Of a stretch of DNA of 63,614 bases, positions 1 to 10,090 are shown one piece after another; position 1 is the first letter of the stretch, and each line of letters begins with the position of its first letter. The notes beneath the pieces are model-generated. The model searched no databases. It saw only the letters and a program-made list of their open reading frames with translations, and was not told where the DNA came from. Source of the DNA: Phaeoceros laevis (lineage: Eukaryota > Anthocerotophyta > Anthocerotopsida > Notothyladales). Location: assembly GCA_049999765.1 (NCBI GenBank), contig JBNGIQ010009151.1:1-63614 (forward strand), read 5' to 3'. Made by a program: the position numbers and the translations under genes.

Positions 1-498
1 GCTTTAGACATCCTATTTAAATTTCTTCATATGGCATTCAAATGTACCATGGAGGCCTGCCAGCTTCAGCAATAATAATTATTTTCTAGAAAGTGTCGAA
101 TCCTTAGAGAGTATTTTTTAATTTTTAATAATTATTTCGGCAGGCTTCATCCTAAAATACACTTTAAAAATGGATTGCCAAAATATTAAATAATTAATTC
201 AGCAGAGGCCCGCCAAACGTGGCAGGCCTCTAGGATATTTGCAAGACCCTAGAGGCTTTGGCCAAAGCCTTTAGTGGATTTTCCACCTTGTTTTTAAGGT
301 GATTGTAACCTAAAATATTTATGTTATTGACTAGCTTTATGTTATTTTTATTTTTTGTGAAATATGGTATAGCGCAACTATTTTCCAATATCAATAAAGG
401 AATACAGCTATTTTCCAAATCCGTGTAATGATCGCCCTAAGTATGTTAGGTTTTGAGAATACCATACTGCATTATGCAATACTGTTTTCCAGAAAAAA
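1..498. other. AT-rich flank, no gene seen
   Basis: No coding pattern, RNA gene or clear repeat is recognisable. The stretch lies upstream of the short gene at 499 and presumably holds its promoter and leader, but no convincing TATA box could be assigned. Confidence 0.4.
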
Positions 499-1038
499 AT
501 GGGTGTATCTCCGTCCAAAAAAATTGAGCAGGCTTTGAAGCTATCTTCATTGTTACAAACAACCATTGAGAAAAGTTTTGGGGAGTGTATTTCCATATCA
601 AATCACAAATTTTCAGGAATTCATGCTTGTGAGCTTCTAGATGGTGTCAGTAGAGTCTATTCAAATATTAGTTCTGAGTTGGATGACTTTGTTTCAAGAT
701 ACAAACGCAATTGGCTCCTACGATCACCAACACAAGTAGACATAGATAGCACATTATGGAAACAAAAGATGCTCCAAGGGGCTAGGGATACTTTATCACA
801 AGATGAATTTAGGATATTTATGATAGCATTGTTTAAGGACATTGGATTGAGGAATGCATATCAGCGTTTGGCATTTTATGTTCCAATGAGTACTTGTGGG
901 GTGCTTTGTCTGCACTTTCTAGCAAAAAAAATACCAATTTTAGCACACATTTACAAGCTTACAGGGCCCATGATTCCAAGTGTGTTGGTAGGCTCATTTA
1001 TGGGAGTTGTCATAGCCTTACAACTAAATCTCAATTAA
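499..1038 (+). CDS. Conserved plant protein of unknown function, 179 aa
   Basis: A single uninterrupted 179-codon frame. The N-terminus MGVSPSK has a glycine at position 2 and a serine at 6, which fits an N-myristoylation signal. The first ~90 residues resemble a family of small uncharacterised land-plant proteins that begin MG..SK and carry a short Q-V-D block (here PTQVDIDSTLW, about residues 77-87); this is recalled from the family, not searched. The last ~60 residues hold two hydrophobic stretches (about 125-150 and 156-178) that could be membrane-associated. No catalytic motif is visible. The start is the first ATG of the frame and gives the expected N-terminus. It appears intact and intronless. 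It could be a retrocopy; no poly-A tail is seen. Confidence 0.6.
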   Translation: MGVSPSKKIEQALKLSSLLQTTIEKSFGECISISNHKFSGIHACELLDGVSRVYSNISSELDDFVSRYKRNWLLRSPTQVDIDSTLWKQKMLQGARDTLSQDEFRIFMIALFKDIGLRNAYQRLAFYVPMSTCGVLCLHFLAKKIPILAHIYKLTGPMIPSVLVGSFMGVVIALQLNLN

Positions 1039-2564
1039 GATTATCTGCTAATTGATAGCCTGTATGATAACATGTTCCCTAAATCCCTTAACTATCAATA
1101 TATCTTGTATGCTACTTAAATAGATAATTGGAAAGAAGTCATTTTCTTTATTGAATAGTCTTGCAAAAAGTTTAGTAGTCTATCCATATGTTCAACAAAC
1201 ACAAGCAAGACTTACTTAAGCCCTTATTCCTCTAACTCTACTGCCCCCTTAAACCACTTTCCTCAGGGAAGTTAAGACATGTTATCCCTCTTGAGGAAGG
1301 GAGAGGAATAAAGTGTTATCCTTCACGACCAAATCATATATAATTCTTCGTATTGTGTGTAATATCAATCATGTTCAGACATAGAAAATACATTTATCAT
1401 ACTTAGAAACATCCCATTCAATATGTAGAGAGACAAGCTCAACAGCGAAGTCGAAATGTAAGTCACTGAATAAAAAGGACCTGAAGGCTAGGAAAAGGCT
1501 ATGGTATGTCATATGACATACCACTATATGCTACAACATGCATTCCTATATGTTCAATCATTTAACAAATACCTATATATATAGTTATTTCTTGCAATTT
1601 AGCAAGCCTTTGAGTCCTTTAGCGGAATATCTATATGGACATGCATAAACTTGCCAAACCACATGTGGTGCTTACATATGTAAACCGGTACCTCCACACG
1701 GGGGGGGGGGCGCTTCCTCTTGGTAGCTTAATCCGCTATGTGACAAATCACGAGAACTTATTCAAGGAGACAAGGGTGTGGCAATATAGCTCATCGAATG
1801 CATAATTTTGCCCACCTTTTTTTGTGTATTTGTGTATTTTACTTTGGCTTTAGCCAAGTTCTTGGGATTGTGTCATTTATTGGCTTTGGCCCAAATCTTT
1901 GCAAACCCTTGGGATTGGATCAGTTTCCTCAATTGATAGCCAAGGTCTCAACCATGGTTGAGTTAAAACTCCCTTGGGGTTCGACGGCTATGTTTCGCAT
2001 GCTTGCACATTGTGGCACGAGGGTTCAACTTTGTGGTAGGAGGATTCGCATTAGGAAGAATTTCCAGTAGCACGTCTAGACAAGAACGATTCTTGAGTTG
2101 ATGTCCACAAGGACATAGCATTATTGTAAGAGCCTAAGCCTCCCGATTGGGTTTGATCCACGTAGGGCCCATGGGATCATCCTCGGGCCCCGTAATTTTT
2201 TGACACTAATTTGGAGGCGTAGATGTACGGTCTCGACAGTTTGTGGCGGAAAGAGGCTCTCTCATGGATAAAAAAGGGGTTCTCTCTAAGAAAGATTAGG
2301 TAGCGGCTGATATCCACCATGGAGTTAGTCGTGAGGTGGTTACTTGTGGCTATGGGACTCTGTATGGGCAGAGCTCTCGGAACAAATGGAAAAATCCTGT
2401 TGGGTTAAAGGTCTCCTATTTGATGGGTTCGGGCCATATGCCTCGAGAAATAAAATCAAACGCTCCAAAAAGATTCTTGAGTTGACATTTAGGTTGTCTT
2501 CGCAAAGAGACAATCTTGTGTCTCATGTAGAAAGCCATCCGAAGATGCGAGGTTGAAAAAAATA
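1039..2564. other. Intergenic, no gene seen
   Basis: Contains a G homopolymer near 1699-1709 and short open frames without recognisable domains (for example 1798-2070). No family could be assigned. Confidence 0.4.
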
Positions 2565-3100
2565 CGGTGTTGGGGTGTCAAATTGAGAGTCTAACTGCCA
2601 AGCTTGGGTACGGATTCAATGATATTTGGGAAACCATCTCTTACGCATGTCTGTACATGCTGAACAAGGAGAAAATTAGTTAGGCCAAGGTGCAATGGGG
2701 CCAAAGTGCCAAGGGTGCGCAACTGCTCAAGCTATGAATAGACCTCGTGCGTATGGGCAGTTGAGTGTGTGTGTGTGTGTAACTATTTGAGGAGGTTGAC
2801 ACGGTTCCTTTAGGATCACCTCCTGCCCATAAGCGGGCACCATGAGCCGAGCAGTTGACGCTTTGAGTGAGTTAGCAAACACACAACAGTGTGTGTCCAC
2901 ATCCCTCCAGCATAGAATCATTGGTTACGGAACCAGTGGTAGTAACCATCTTTCGCGCATGTCTACACTTGCTGAACAAGGGGAAACTAGTCAAGCTAAT
3001 CAACTGTAAGATGAGTTGATTAGGTTTGGAGCCGAATGGTCACATTATTGCCGCTACCATTTATTCTTATGCCGACTCGATGATCTAACTGTCAAGCTTC
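2565..3100 (+). pseudogene. PPR gene fragments (two joined pieces)
   Basis: Two stretches match the intact PPR gene at 34.6-37.5 kb at DNA level. About 2565-2680 corresponds to the gene's 35190-35280 segment (same words, such as AAGCTTGGGTACGGAT and GGGAAACCATCTCTT). About 2840-3060 joins the gene's 35090-35110 segment to its 35330-35460 segment with an internal deletion. A third short match at about 3068-3092 repeats the 35210 region. Stops and frameshifts are frequent. This is a scrambled pseudogene fragment with no coding capacity. Confidence 0.7.
2763..2841 (-). repeat. Dispersed CA-tailed repeat, copy 1
   Basis: Read on the minus strand it has a GTGCCCGCTTATGGGCA head, then CCGTGTCAACCTCCTCAAATAG, then a CA microsatellite tail. 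The same order recurs near 6010, 10876, 14064, 26411 and 42842, so this is a dispersed family whose 3' end is the CA run. It sits between the two PPR fragments. Confidence 0.7.
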
Positions 3101-4560
3101 TCACTATCCAACTAGCCTCAATTGCAAGTGTTGGTGTTCCATAGTGTGGTAACCCACTTGTTTTCTTCACTATCTTTTTTTGATTTGGTTGTGGATTTGC
3201 TTTAAAATAACGGGGACGTAAAGGTTAGCGTTTATCTTTTGCGATGGAGTTATGTTTGGAATGGTATAAGTTTAGACGTCAGAGTCCAGACGTAGGTATT
3301 AACCAAGCTTAGCGTCCTGTTGAGGAGCGAATGTGAGACCCACTAACCATCTATGTAAGGAGCAAGGCCTTTTCTTTCTCTTCATTTCTCCCTTTTCCTT
3401 TTTCCAATTGGATTTGTTTTGATTGTGAAATAAGGTCCTTTAAGTTAATTGTCTAACTCACAGTTTAACCGTGGTTAGGTGAGTTAACCCAAGTCAATTA
3501 GTTAACCCGAGGATTGGGTTAATTAACCCAGGTTAGGTTAAGTAAGTCTGGTTAAGTTAATTATCTAAGATTAGGGTTTTAACTAACCATGGTTAGTTGA
3601 GTTACCCCTCACGGTAGAGCATTTTTACTATTTTGCTTAACCCTAACCCCATGGCCATGCCATGGGCATGTCATCCAAGCTACTAGGGTTTGGACATGCC
3701 ATTGCTGGGGTTTGGTAGGCTGGAGTTTGGCATGGCTATGGCCATGCATGATGGTGCCATGAGGGTATGCCATGGCGAGGGTTTGACATGGTCATGGCAT
3801 GCCACGTGGCCTGCCATGATTAGCATTTTATCTAAATTGGGGTTTTGCACACTAATAGAAATTTCCCTAAAACCCCTCTCCCTCACCATTGCTTAAATCC
3901 TTATCCTCTCTCCCTCCCTCTCCCCAAACCCTCTTGCACAAATTTTATAGTTTTCAACAAGTGGCAAGGCACGGTGGCATGTGGCAACATGTCAGGGCAT
4001 GTGGCCATGATGCGGAATGTGAAACCCCATGCACACAAGGGTTTTGGGAAGGCCGTGGATGTTGAAAGGACGGACAGATAGTGAGCCGGGACGCTTCCAA
4101 AGTGAAGATGGTGGATAGGGAATCTGATGTGGCCGATCAACGTAGGTTTTGAAGGAAAGAAATGTCATACTCTCAAACTGAAGTTGTGGACAACGTCCCA
4201 ACAACGGCACGAGAATTTTTGGCGCCTTTATCAAGGATTCTTACAAGAAGAGCGACGTTGGGTTCTCTCTCACTTGAATAATTAGAGGCGGCAAGCGAAC
4301 GTCAAGGTGGGAAGCTGCTATCAACCGACGCTGCCGCCAGCTTCTCGGGACGAAGACGTTGCAATGGACAAGGATGCACTAAGCACTCTACTCGACCGTG
4401 TCATCGCCACTTGAGAGACCAACACATTGAGAAGGGGACATGCTTTTCAAGAGGACGTAGCACCACAAGTGGAAGACATCAACTTTAAATGTGACGCGAC
4501 CGGAGCAAGTAGCACAAGGAAGTCAGCTCGTGGACAACGTCCCGCTCGGGCTTCCGGCAC
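3101..4560. repeat. Low-complexity GTTAA-rich and CCATGG-rich tracts
   Basis: About 3440-3620 is built from degenerate GGTTAA/GTTAACC words. About 3645-3830 is built from overlapping GCCATGG/CATGGC words. The open frames here on both strands are by-products of this composition. The stretch near 3130-3200 has a short resemblance to 63225-63310 (both have ACCCACTTGTT followed by T-rich DNA), so both may belong to one retrotransposon family; this is weak. No gene is seen. Confidence 0.4.
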
Positions 4561-4611
4561 GAGAATGAATCACTACTGGGATGGGGGGCGTTTCAGTAGT
4601 GATTCATTCTC
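4561..4611. repeat. Perfect 18-bp inverted repeat (hairpin)
   Basis: Arms 4561-4578 and 4594-4611 are exact reverse complements around a 15-base G-rich loop. A third related arm lies at 4680-4697 and pairs with 4567-4584 with one mismatch. This looks like a fold-back or MITE remnant. A Rho-independent-style reading would make no sense in a nuclear plant genome. Confidence 0.7.
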
Positions 4612-5378
4612 ATTTAGGAACTTACTAGTAAATACATCGTATCACATAGTAAATACATAGTAAAGCCTGTAAATGTCCCTCATCCCAGTACTGATTCAGA
4701 CCGGGTTACTAACTAACTTACTGCTGCAATTTAAAGGTATTGTCTATTACAAAATTATATTTGAACTTCACCACATCCTGAATATATAGTAAAGCCTGCA
4801 AAAGTTATGTAAACTTCCGAGCCAAACCTGGAGGAGGGCCTGGCAGCATATATTTGGTTTTGGGAGCGTTGCGAGGAGGGGTAGGCTTTTTTTGCCGCGA
4901 CGGGGCGGGCTGCAAGTTCCGAGCCCAGACAAGGCTGCAGGCATTGGCGTGTCGGGTCCGGAGGAGTGTCTGCACCTTTTTTTCACTTTATGAGGACTGC
5001 TGCACATCCGAGTGCCCGCACTTGTGTTTTCGAGTGCCTGTAGAGGCTAATATGTTTTTTGCTTGCCTACAGCTGAGATATGTCGAAGGATGGCTGTTGG
5101 GACAATCACAGATTGGAGCTCAAAGTACATGAGAGGCCTGTCCTAGCGACTGGGTAAGCATAAATGAATGAATGAATGAAGCTTTTACCAGTTTGGGGTG
5201 AGCCAACCGGGTAGCGAAGGGTGGCTGTGTACTCGACTCAATGAAGCTGAGTGCTTTGTTTGGTTTGCAAGGTTGGCCGAGTCCTAAGTAGTTCTAATTA
5301 GTGCCATCCTATAATATGTAAAAAGGAGAAACCGGGGCTATTGCTGTTTGGGAGTTTTGGGAATCCTCACATGGATTC

Positions 5379-5815
5379 GTGACCTTTGCAGGTAAGAGAA
5401 GTGACAAACGTCTAGATGTGGACATGGTTGAGGACAACAATGTCTCAACTCCATCCAAGCGTGGTGCGCAGAAGAGGAAGAAGGGAGGAGTGGATGAGGA
5501 GACATTGGCACAGGCTGATGTGGTGGTGGTGCGCACACCACCCTCGAAGGCTGGTGGTCACAAGGATCTCACTAGAGGCATGCTGCCTCACTTGGTGCAA
5601 GTTTGCAGGCGGTGGGCAAATTTGAACCAGGCCGAGAGGACCACTCGTGAGGATGTGGAGTACATGCGCTTGGCAGCAGAGCTGAATTTTGACACCGATC
5701 TTGGGGCTCTTCCCAATGGAAACCATAGCCAGTTTAGGGGGTGCGCTTAACAAAAGCTCAGAAGCTGGCTCTGCACTATGTGGACACAATTGATGACATG
5801 GAGGTGCAGAGCTGA
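5379..5815 (+). pseudogene. Small basic/acidic ORF with shifted C-terminus, unrecognised
   Basis: The first frame (5379-5750, 123 codons) has a Lys/Arg-rich segment GAQKRKKGG followed by a helical region with LPHLVQVCRRWANL. Near 5740, at a run of five G, the frame is lost. In another frame a plausible end follows, VRLTKAQKLALHYVDTIDD, with a stop at 5813-5815. A splice-acceptor-like CCTTTGCAG lies at 5383-5391, so this may be the last exon of a nuclear protein gene, or a gene fragment carried by a transposon. No family was recognised. The frameshift may be a mutation or a homopolymer sequencing error. Confidence 0.35.
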
Positions 5816-5942
5816 GTGTAGGATGTTCAATCCAGGCAACCATCTTTGTGTTTTGTGTAGGAGGTAGCTTGTAGGGGTCAGGCAGGCAGTTCGTTTTGTG
5901 TTTGGTGTGTTTTTGGGGTAGTTTTGATGTTTGTGCACAAAC

Positions 5943-6640
5943 GGCATATTACGACGAAATAAAAGCTTCGTTGTAATATGAAGCGGCAAGTTTTTTTTAA
6001 TTACCATCTAGGGCAAAAGGGGGATCCTCTACGGGACCGTTAACCTCTTCAAATATCACACACACACACCATATTATCGAAAGTGTGCTGTAATACGATT
6101 TCCACGTGGTCGTTGTAATCTAACCCTAGGCACGTCATCAGTGGCGGCGCGAGCCCTAAAAGTGGCGCGCGCCCTAACCTAAAAGAAACCTAATGTAGTT
6201 ACGACGGAGGTACAACGACATTGGAATACCATTTACATTGTCGTTGTAGGGCGGAAAAACAACGACGATGTAAGGAAGACTTACAACGGCCTTGTAAGTC
6301 ATTGTAAAATGGAAAGTAAAAAGTAAAAAAATCATTTTTATACACAGTCGCTCACAGATCAGCAATTACTTTCACCTTTTACGTTCATTTTTCATTTTAC
6401 TTTTCGCTTTTACTTGTACTTTTTATGTGCCGACACAAGGTAGCAAACCGGGTCTGTTTACGATGATATTACAATGCGATAATTACAACTACATTTACAG
6501 CGTACTGATTACAGCGTCAACAACAGACGTTTACTTTCGACATTTACAACGATCAGGATCTTGGCGACCAGACCGTCGTAGAGCTGCAAATCCTGCTTAA
6601 AATGCTGGAAAAGCGTTGCAAAGCGCCGCTGTAAAAACCA
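5943..6640. repeat. Cluster of TACAACGAC-type motifs, DNA-transposon-like end
   Basis: The words TACAACGAC, GTCGTTGTA and close variants occur repeatedly on both strands over about 700 bp. The tract opens with a hairpin: 5945-5958 pairs with 5967-5980 with one mismatch. Dense short subterminal motifs are typical of CACTA- or Mutator-like elements. No terminal CACTA word, transposase or target duplication was found. Confidence 0.4.
6010..6070 (+). repeat. Dispersed CA-tailed repeat, copy 2
   Basis: Has GGGCAAAAGGGGGATCCTCTACGG, then a diverged AACCTCTTCAAAT, then a CA tail. It lies inside the TACAACGAC-rich tract. Confidence 0.65.
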
Positions 6641-7196
6641 CGGATTTCTTGTTGTGGTTAGGTAGGCCAACAAGAGGTTAGATAGGGTTCTTGTGAGAGG
6701 GGACTTATCTCCCCCCTATACATACCCCTCTTTCTCTCTCAACAAGCTATTGTATTGTGTGCTTTTGGCTTGCACTAGCTACCCTTGGCTCAGGGAGCGC
6801 AATCCGGCTGGCTTATAGGCTTGCATCGGCATTTTTGACAGGAATTTCCTTCCACCCCTGGCCTCATTCAATATGTTCTTCAAATATGCTCGGGTATCCA
6901 CTAGAAAATGCCCCTGTTCTCACTTCTAATAAATCTTCCCTTTCTTTTCATTATGGAAGGAGATACATCATTCTGGGGTCATGCACTTCTGATACGTGAT
7001 GATCAATGTCAACGATCCCTGTCCGTGTCTCAATTTGACAGGGATAGAGTTACGCACGCACATTCAACCCAAGAGAAAGACAACAATCTCAATTTGACGG
7101 GGATAGAGTTAAATAAGCACATTCACACTTAAGAGAAAGACCACAATCTCTCGCACTCACACCTGAGCACTGGCTAGTCTAAGATCTTTAGTATTC
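6641..7196. other. Intergenic, no gene seen
   Basis: Contains a short internal duplication around 7020-7150 (CAATTTGACRGGGATAGAGTTA twice in similar context). Nothing else was recognised. Confidence 0.4.
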
Positions 7197-7480
7197 TCAC
7201 GGTCGTCCCTTATAACTGCAACTCCCATTTGCGAATCGATGCATACGGTACCCATCCCTTACCACAATGTCTCTTTGTTCAAGCCCTGACATGATTTCCA
7301 AGGAGTTGTGACAGTCACTGCACATGTGTAGATTCCTCGTTACCACCAGAGTTGTCCCACTCGGAGTGTTCAACAGACCAAACGCCAGAGCTAGCTTCTC
7401 CGCATGCCCACAAAGCACATCTTCCTTTTCCTTCTAACTCAGTGGCTTCAACACCAACATTGTGTGAGGTTTTTGCCTTG
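7197..7480 (-). pseudogene. DYW-domain fragment of a PPR editing factor (GRP end)
   Basis: The minus strand encodes the C-terminal half of a DYW cytidine-deaminase-like domain. It has HAEKLALAFG (the HxE zinc/catalytic motif) and MCSDCH (the CxxC zinc ligands), and ends in KGRP before a stop at 7197-7199. Upstream the frame is interrupted by a TAG within the segment matching LVLKPVS of the intact gene. The GRP end in place of D-Y-W is typical of the DYW:KP class. No PPR repeats are joined to it on this strand; the neighbouring PPR pieces are on the other strand. It is a fragment. Confidence 0.75.
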
Positions 7481-7496
7481 CTCTCTGTCGGATTCC

Positions 7497-9440
7497 AGGC
7501 AGCTTCACCCCAGATTGTGAAAAGAGGTCCGCTGCTTAACCTAGTGGTCGACAGGATGTGAGGACAGGTTTTTTGTCAAAAGAGGTCTGCTGGTGAACGT
7601 AGTGGTGGACATGATGCGTGGGTAGGCCGCCAGGTTTTTGACAGGATCTTGTGTTAGGAGAAATGGAGGAGGGGCCCTCAATTTTGCTGACCATGTTACT
7701 TGTGCTTGCGTTCGAAGTCTTGTGCAAGCACTTGTGCAAGAGGGCAGGGAGCTTCACTAACAGATTGTCAAAGAGGACTGCTGGATGGTGTAGTGGTGGG
7801 CACCTGCCTGGTGGGCATGTGTAGAAAATGCAAGAGGGCAGGGAGCTTCACTAACAGATTTTCAAAGAGGACTGCTAGATGGTGTAGTTGTGGGCACCTA
7901 CAGATTGTCAAAGAGGACTGCTGGATGGTGTAGTGGTGGGCACTTGCCTGGTGGGCATGTGTACAAAATGTGGGCACCTTAAAGATGCGCTCCTTTTTCA
8001 CAGCATGCACTGGACAGGGAAACCAGATGTCTTCATGTGGTCTTCCATGCGGGATGCACGTAGGGTTTTTGATAGTAGGTCCACAAGGCATGAAGACTGT
8101 GTGTGGACTGCGTGGGCGAAGGCCGTGAGGCCAGTACAAGCTGATTGAAGGCTGCATCCTGACTGACAATTCCATCAAGCCTACGAGAAGTCGGCGAGGA
8201 GGTCGCGCCAAAGCTGTAAAGGGCTGTGAGAAGGGTACTTGTAGGAGGACATACCCAGAGTATACGACTGTGGGTTTCAAGGAGGTGATCAAGGTTGCAA
8301 GAGATGAAGGACGTGTTCGCCAGGGTGGCCAGGCCAGATGCCTTCTCTTGGATGCGAGGCTCGAATGCGAAACCTGACGGGCACGTGTTTGTGGCAGCCC
8401 TCCAGACTTGTGCACGAGCTGCAGACATAGAATCATGGAGGCAAGTGCATGATGATGTGTTGGAAGGTGACGTCCAAGGGAAGGAAGGTTGGAGGATGCA
8501 TGCAGCGTTTTTGACAGCTTGTCCACGAGGGATGTCGTGACCTGGGATGCCATGATAGCTGGGTGTGCAAAATGTGGCAAGTTGGAAGATGCACGCAGAG
8601 TGGTTGATGATTTTCAGAGGGTTCTCGACAGTTTGCCAACATGCAATGTAGTGACATGGAATGCCATGTCATCAGGGCATCGTGCAGGAGGGCCGACAGT
8701 TTTTTAAGGTCATGGTGGAAGAATGCAACACCATGCCCCTGATAGGATGAGGTTGCATGCCATTCCTATAGGAGGAAGTTTTTCAACAAAATGCCTCAAA
8801 ACGATGTGGAATGCCTTGCTAAATTGCTATGCTGAATACAGTGACAGCCAAGCGGCAATGCTGTTCTTCCTGGAGATGCAACAGCAAGGAGCTGAGCCTG
8901 AAGACTACGGTCTTACACCCACTGCTCAGCATTACAACTGCATGGTAGACCTTTTTGGCTGCTCTGGCCACCTAGATGAGGCAGAGAACGTGTTGAAAAC
9001 CATGCCGCCTGACCACAATGTTGTGGCGTGGACATCTTTGTTGGCTGCCTGCAAAAGCTGTGGCCAAGACTTGCATTGAAGTGCACGACAACATGCAGCA
9101 GTTCACAGTGGACGAAGACAGAGCTGATGTATCTGAAGTTGAGGAATGTGAATTCGACTCTAAAAGGGGAAGGTGGCCATGTCCCACACACAGAGTTGGT
9201 ATTGAAGGCAGTCCCTGAAGATGTGTTATGTGGACATGCTGAGGAACTGGCCTTGGCCTATGGCCTTCTACATACTCCAGAGGGCACAATTCTCTTGGTC
9301 ACCAAGAATCATTGGATGTGTAATGACTGCCACAGCGGAACTAAGATCATAACGAGAATGGAGAAGCAGGATTATAGGACGAGATGCCACCGCTTGGTCC
9401 CCAGGCCCTTACATTGTATGCAAGGGCACAGCATGCAGGC
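7497..9440 (+). pseudogene. PPR-DYW pseudogene
   Basis: Scattered, frame-broken PPR repeats are readable: QIVKRG-type helix pieces at 7510, 7750 and 7840; an FAR/WMRGSNAKPDGHVFVAAL segment at 8320-8400; and TAQHYNCMVDLFG at 8918-8955. A DYW-domain start follows at 9080-9350, with CGHAEELALAYGLL (HxE) and MCNDCH (CxxC), and then the frame is lost. A unit of about 94 bp is tandemly duplicated at 7737-7924 and partly triplicated to about 7975. Several internal segments of the intact gene are missing. It belongs to the same family as the gene at 34581. Confidence 0.75.
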
Positions 9441-9959
9441 TTGATTTCAGCAAACCATGTTTCCTCAAACCTTGTGCATTTGCTAGCGGTTTGGTTCTCC
9501 AGCAGGACAGGCACCTGTTTTCAAGGACTGTCAAAGAAGACTACTTGAAGGTCCCAACATGGACTGTGTTCATGCTAGTGCTATACAACAGCAGCTGCTC
9601 TCTTCCTAACCACCAGTACACAACACTCTGTACACAACTGATTAGGGGGTGACAGTACAAACACGAGCTATACAACAAGGCTTGCAACAATACAGGTAGC
9701 TTCACATTTCCAAATTCTGTGTGCACACTTCTTTTCAATTACAATATGTCATGCCCCTCATGCTTGGAGTTACGACTCGAAGATGATATGCTGTTTCTAT
9801 GATGCATGTACTTCCTACACTTGCTTAGTTGGCCTGCTCTTGTTACTTACATTGCTCTTGTTTTCTTTGACCACGTTATACTCTGCTACTTAGCTATGCT
9901 AGACACTTTGCTTCACGCTCTTTTTACGCTGACGCAACATGCCCTTGCTATAGGCTGAC
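9441..9959. other. Intergenic, no gene seen
   Basis: No recognisable coding pattern or repeat. Confidence 0.35.
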
Positions 9960-10090
9960 ACACGGAGGCTGCATGCCCCTGATACCCCTGATAGGAAGAG
10001 GTTGCATGCCATTCCTACCAAGAGGCTACATGCCCCTGACACAAAGAGGCTACATGCCCCTGATAGGAAGAGATATGCCACTCATATGCC
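9960..10090 (+). repeat. Short tandem repeat derived from PPR pseudogene DNA
   Basis: Degenerate units of about 24-30 bp share GAGGCTACATGCCCCTGA. The same words occur once at 8730-8785 inside the PPR pseudogene, so this looks like a minisatellite made from PPR-derived sequence. The open frames here are by-products. Confidence 0.55.

Noticed and set aside
2344-2556. 70-codon open frame before the PPR fragment as a gene
   Set aside because: No domain, and it lies beside scrambled PPR debris.
4200-4230. TGGCGCC near 4219 as an LTR primer binding site
   Set aside because: The match to a tRNA 3' end is too short and no LTR ends just before it.
3683-4234. Overlapping open frames on both strands
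   Set aside because: They arise from CCATGG-rich low-complexity DNA and show no domain.
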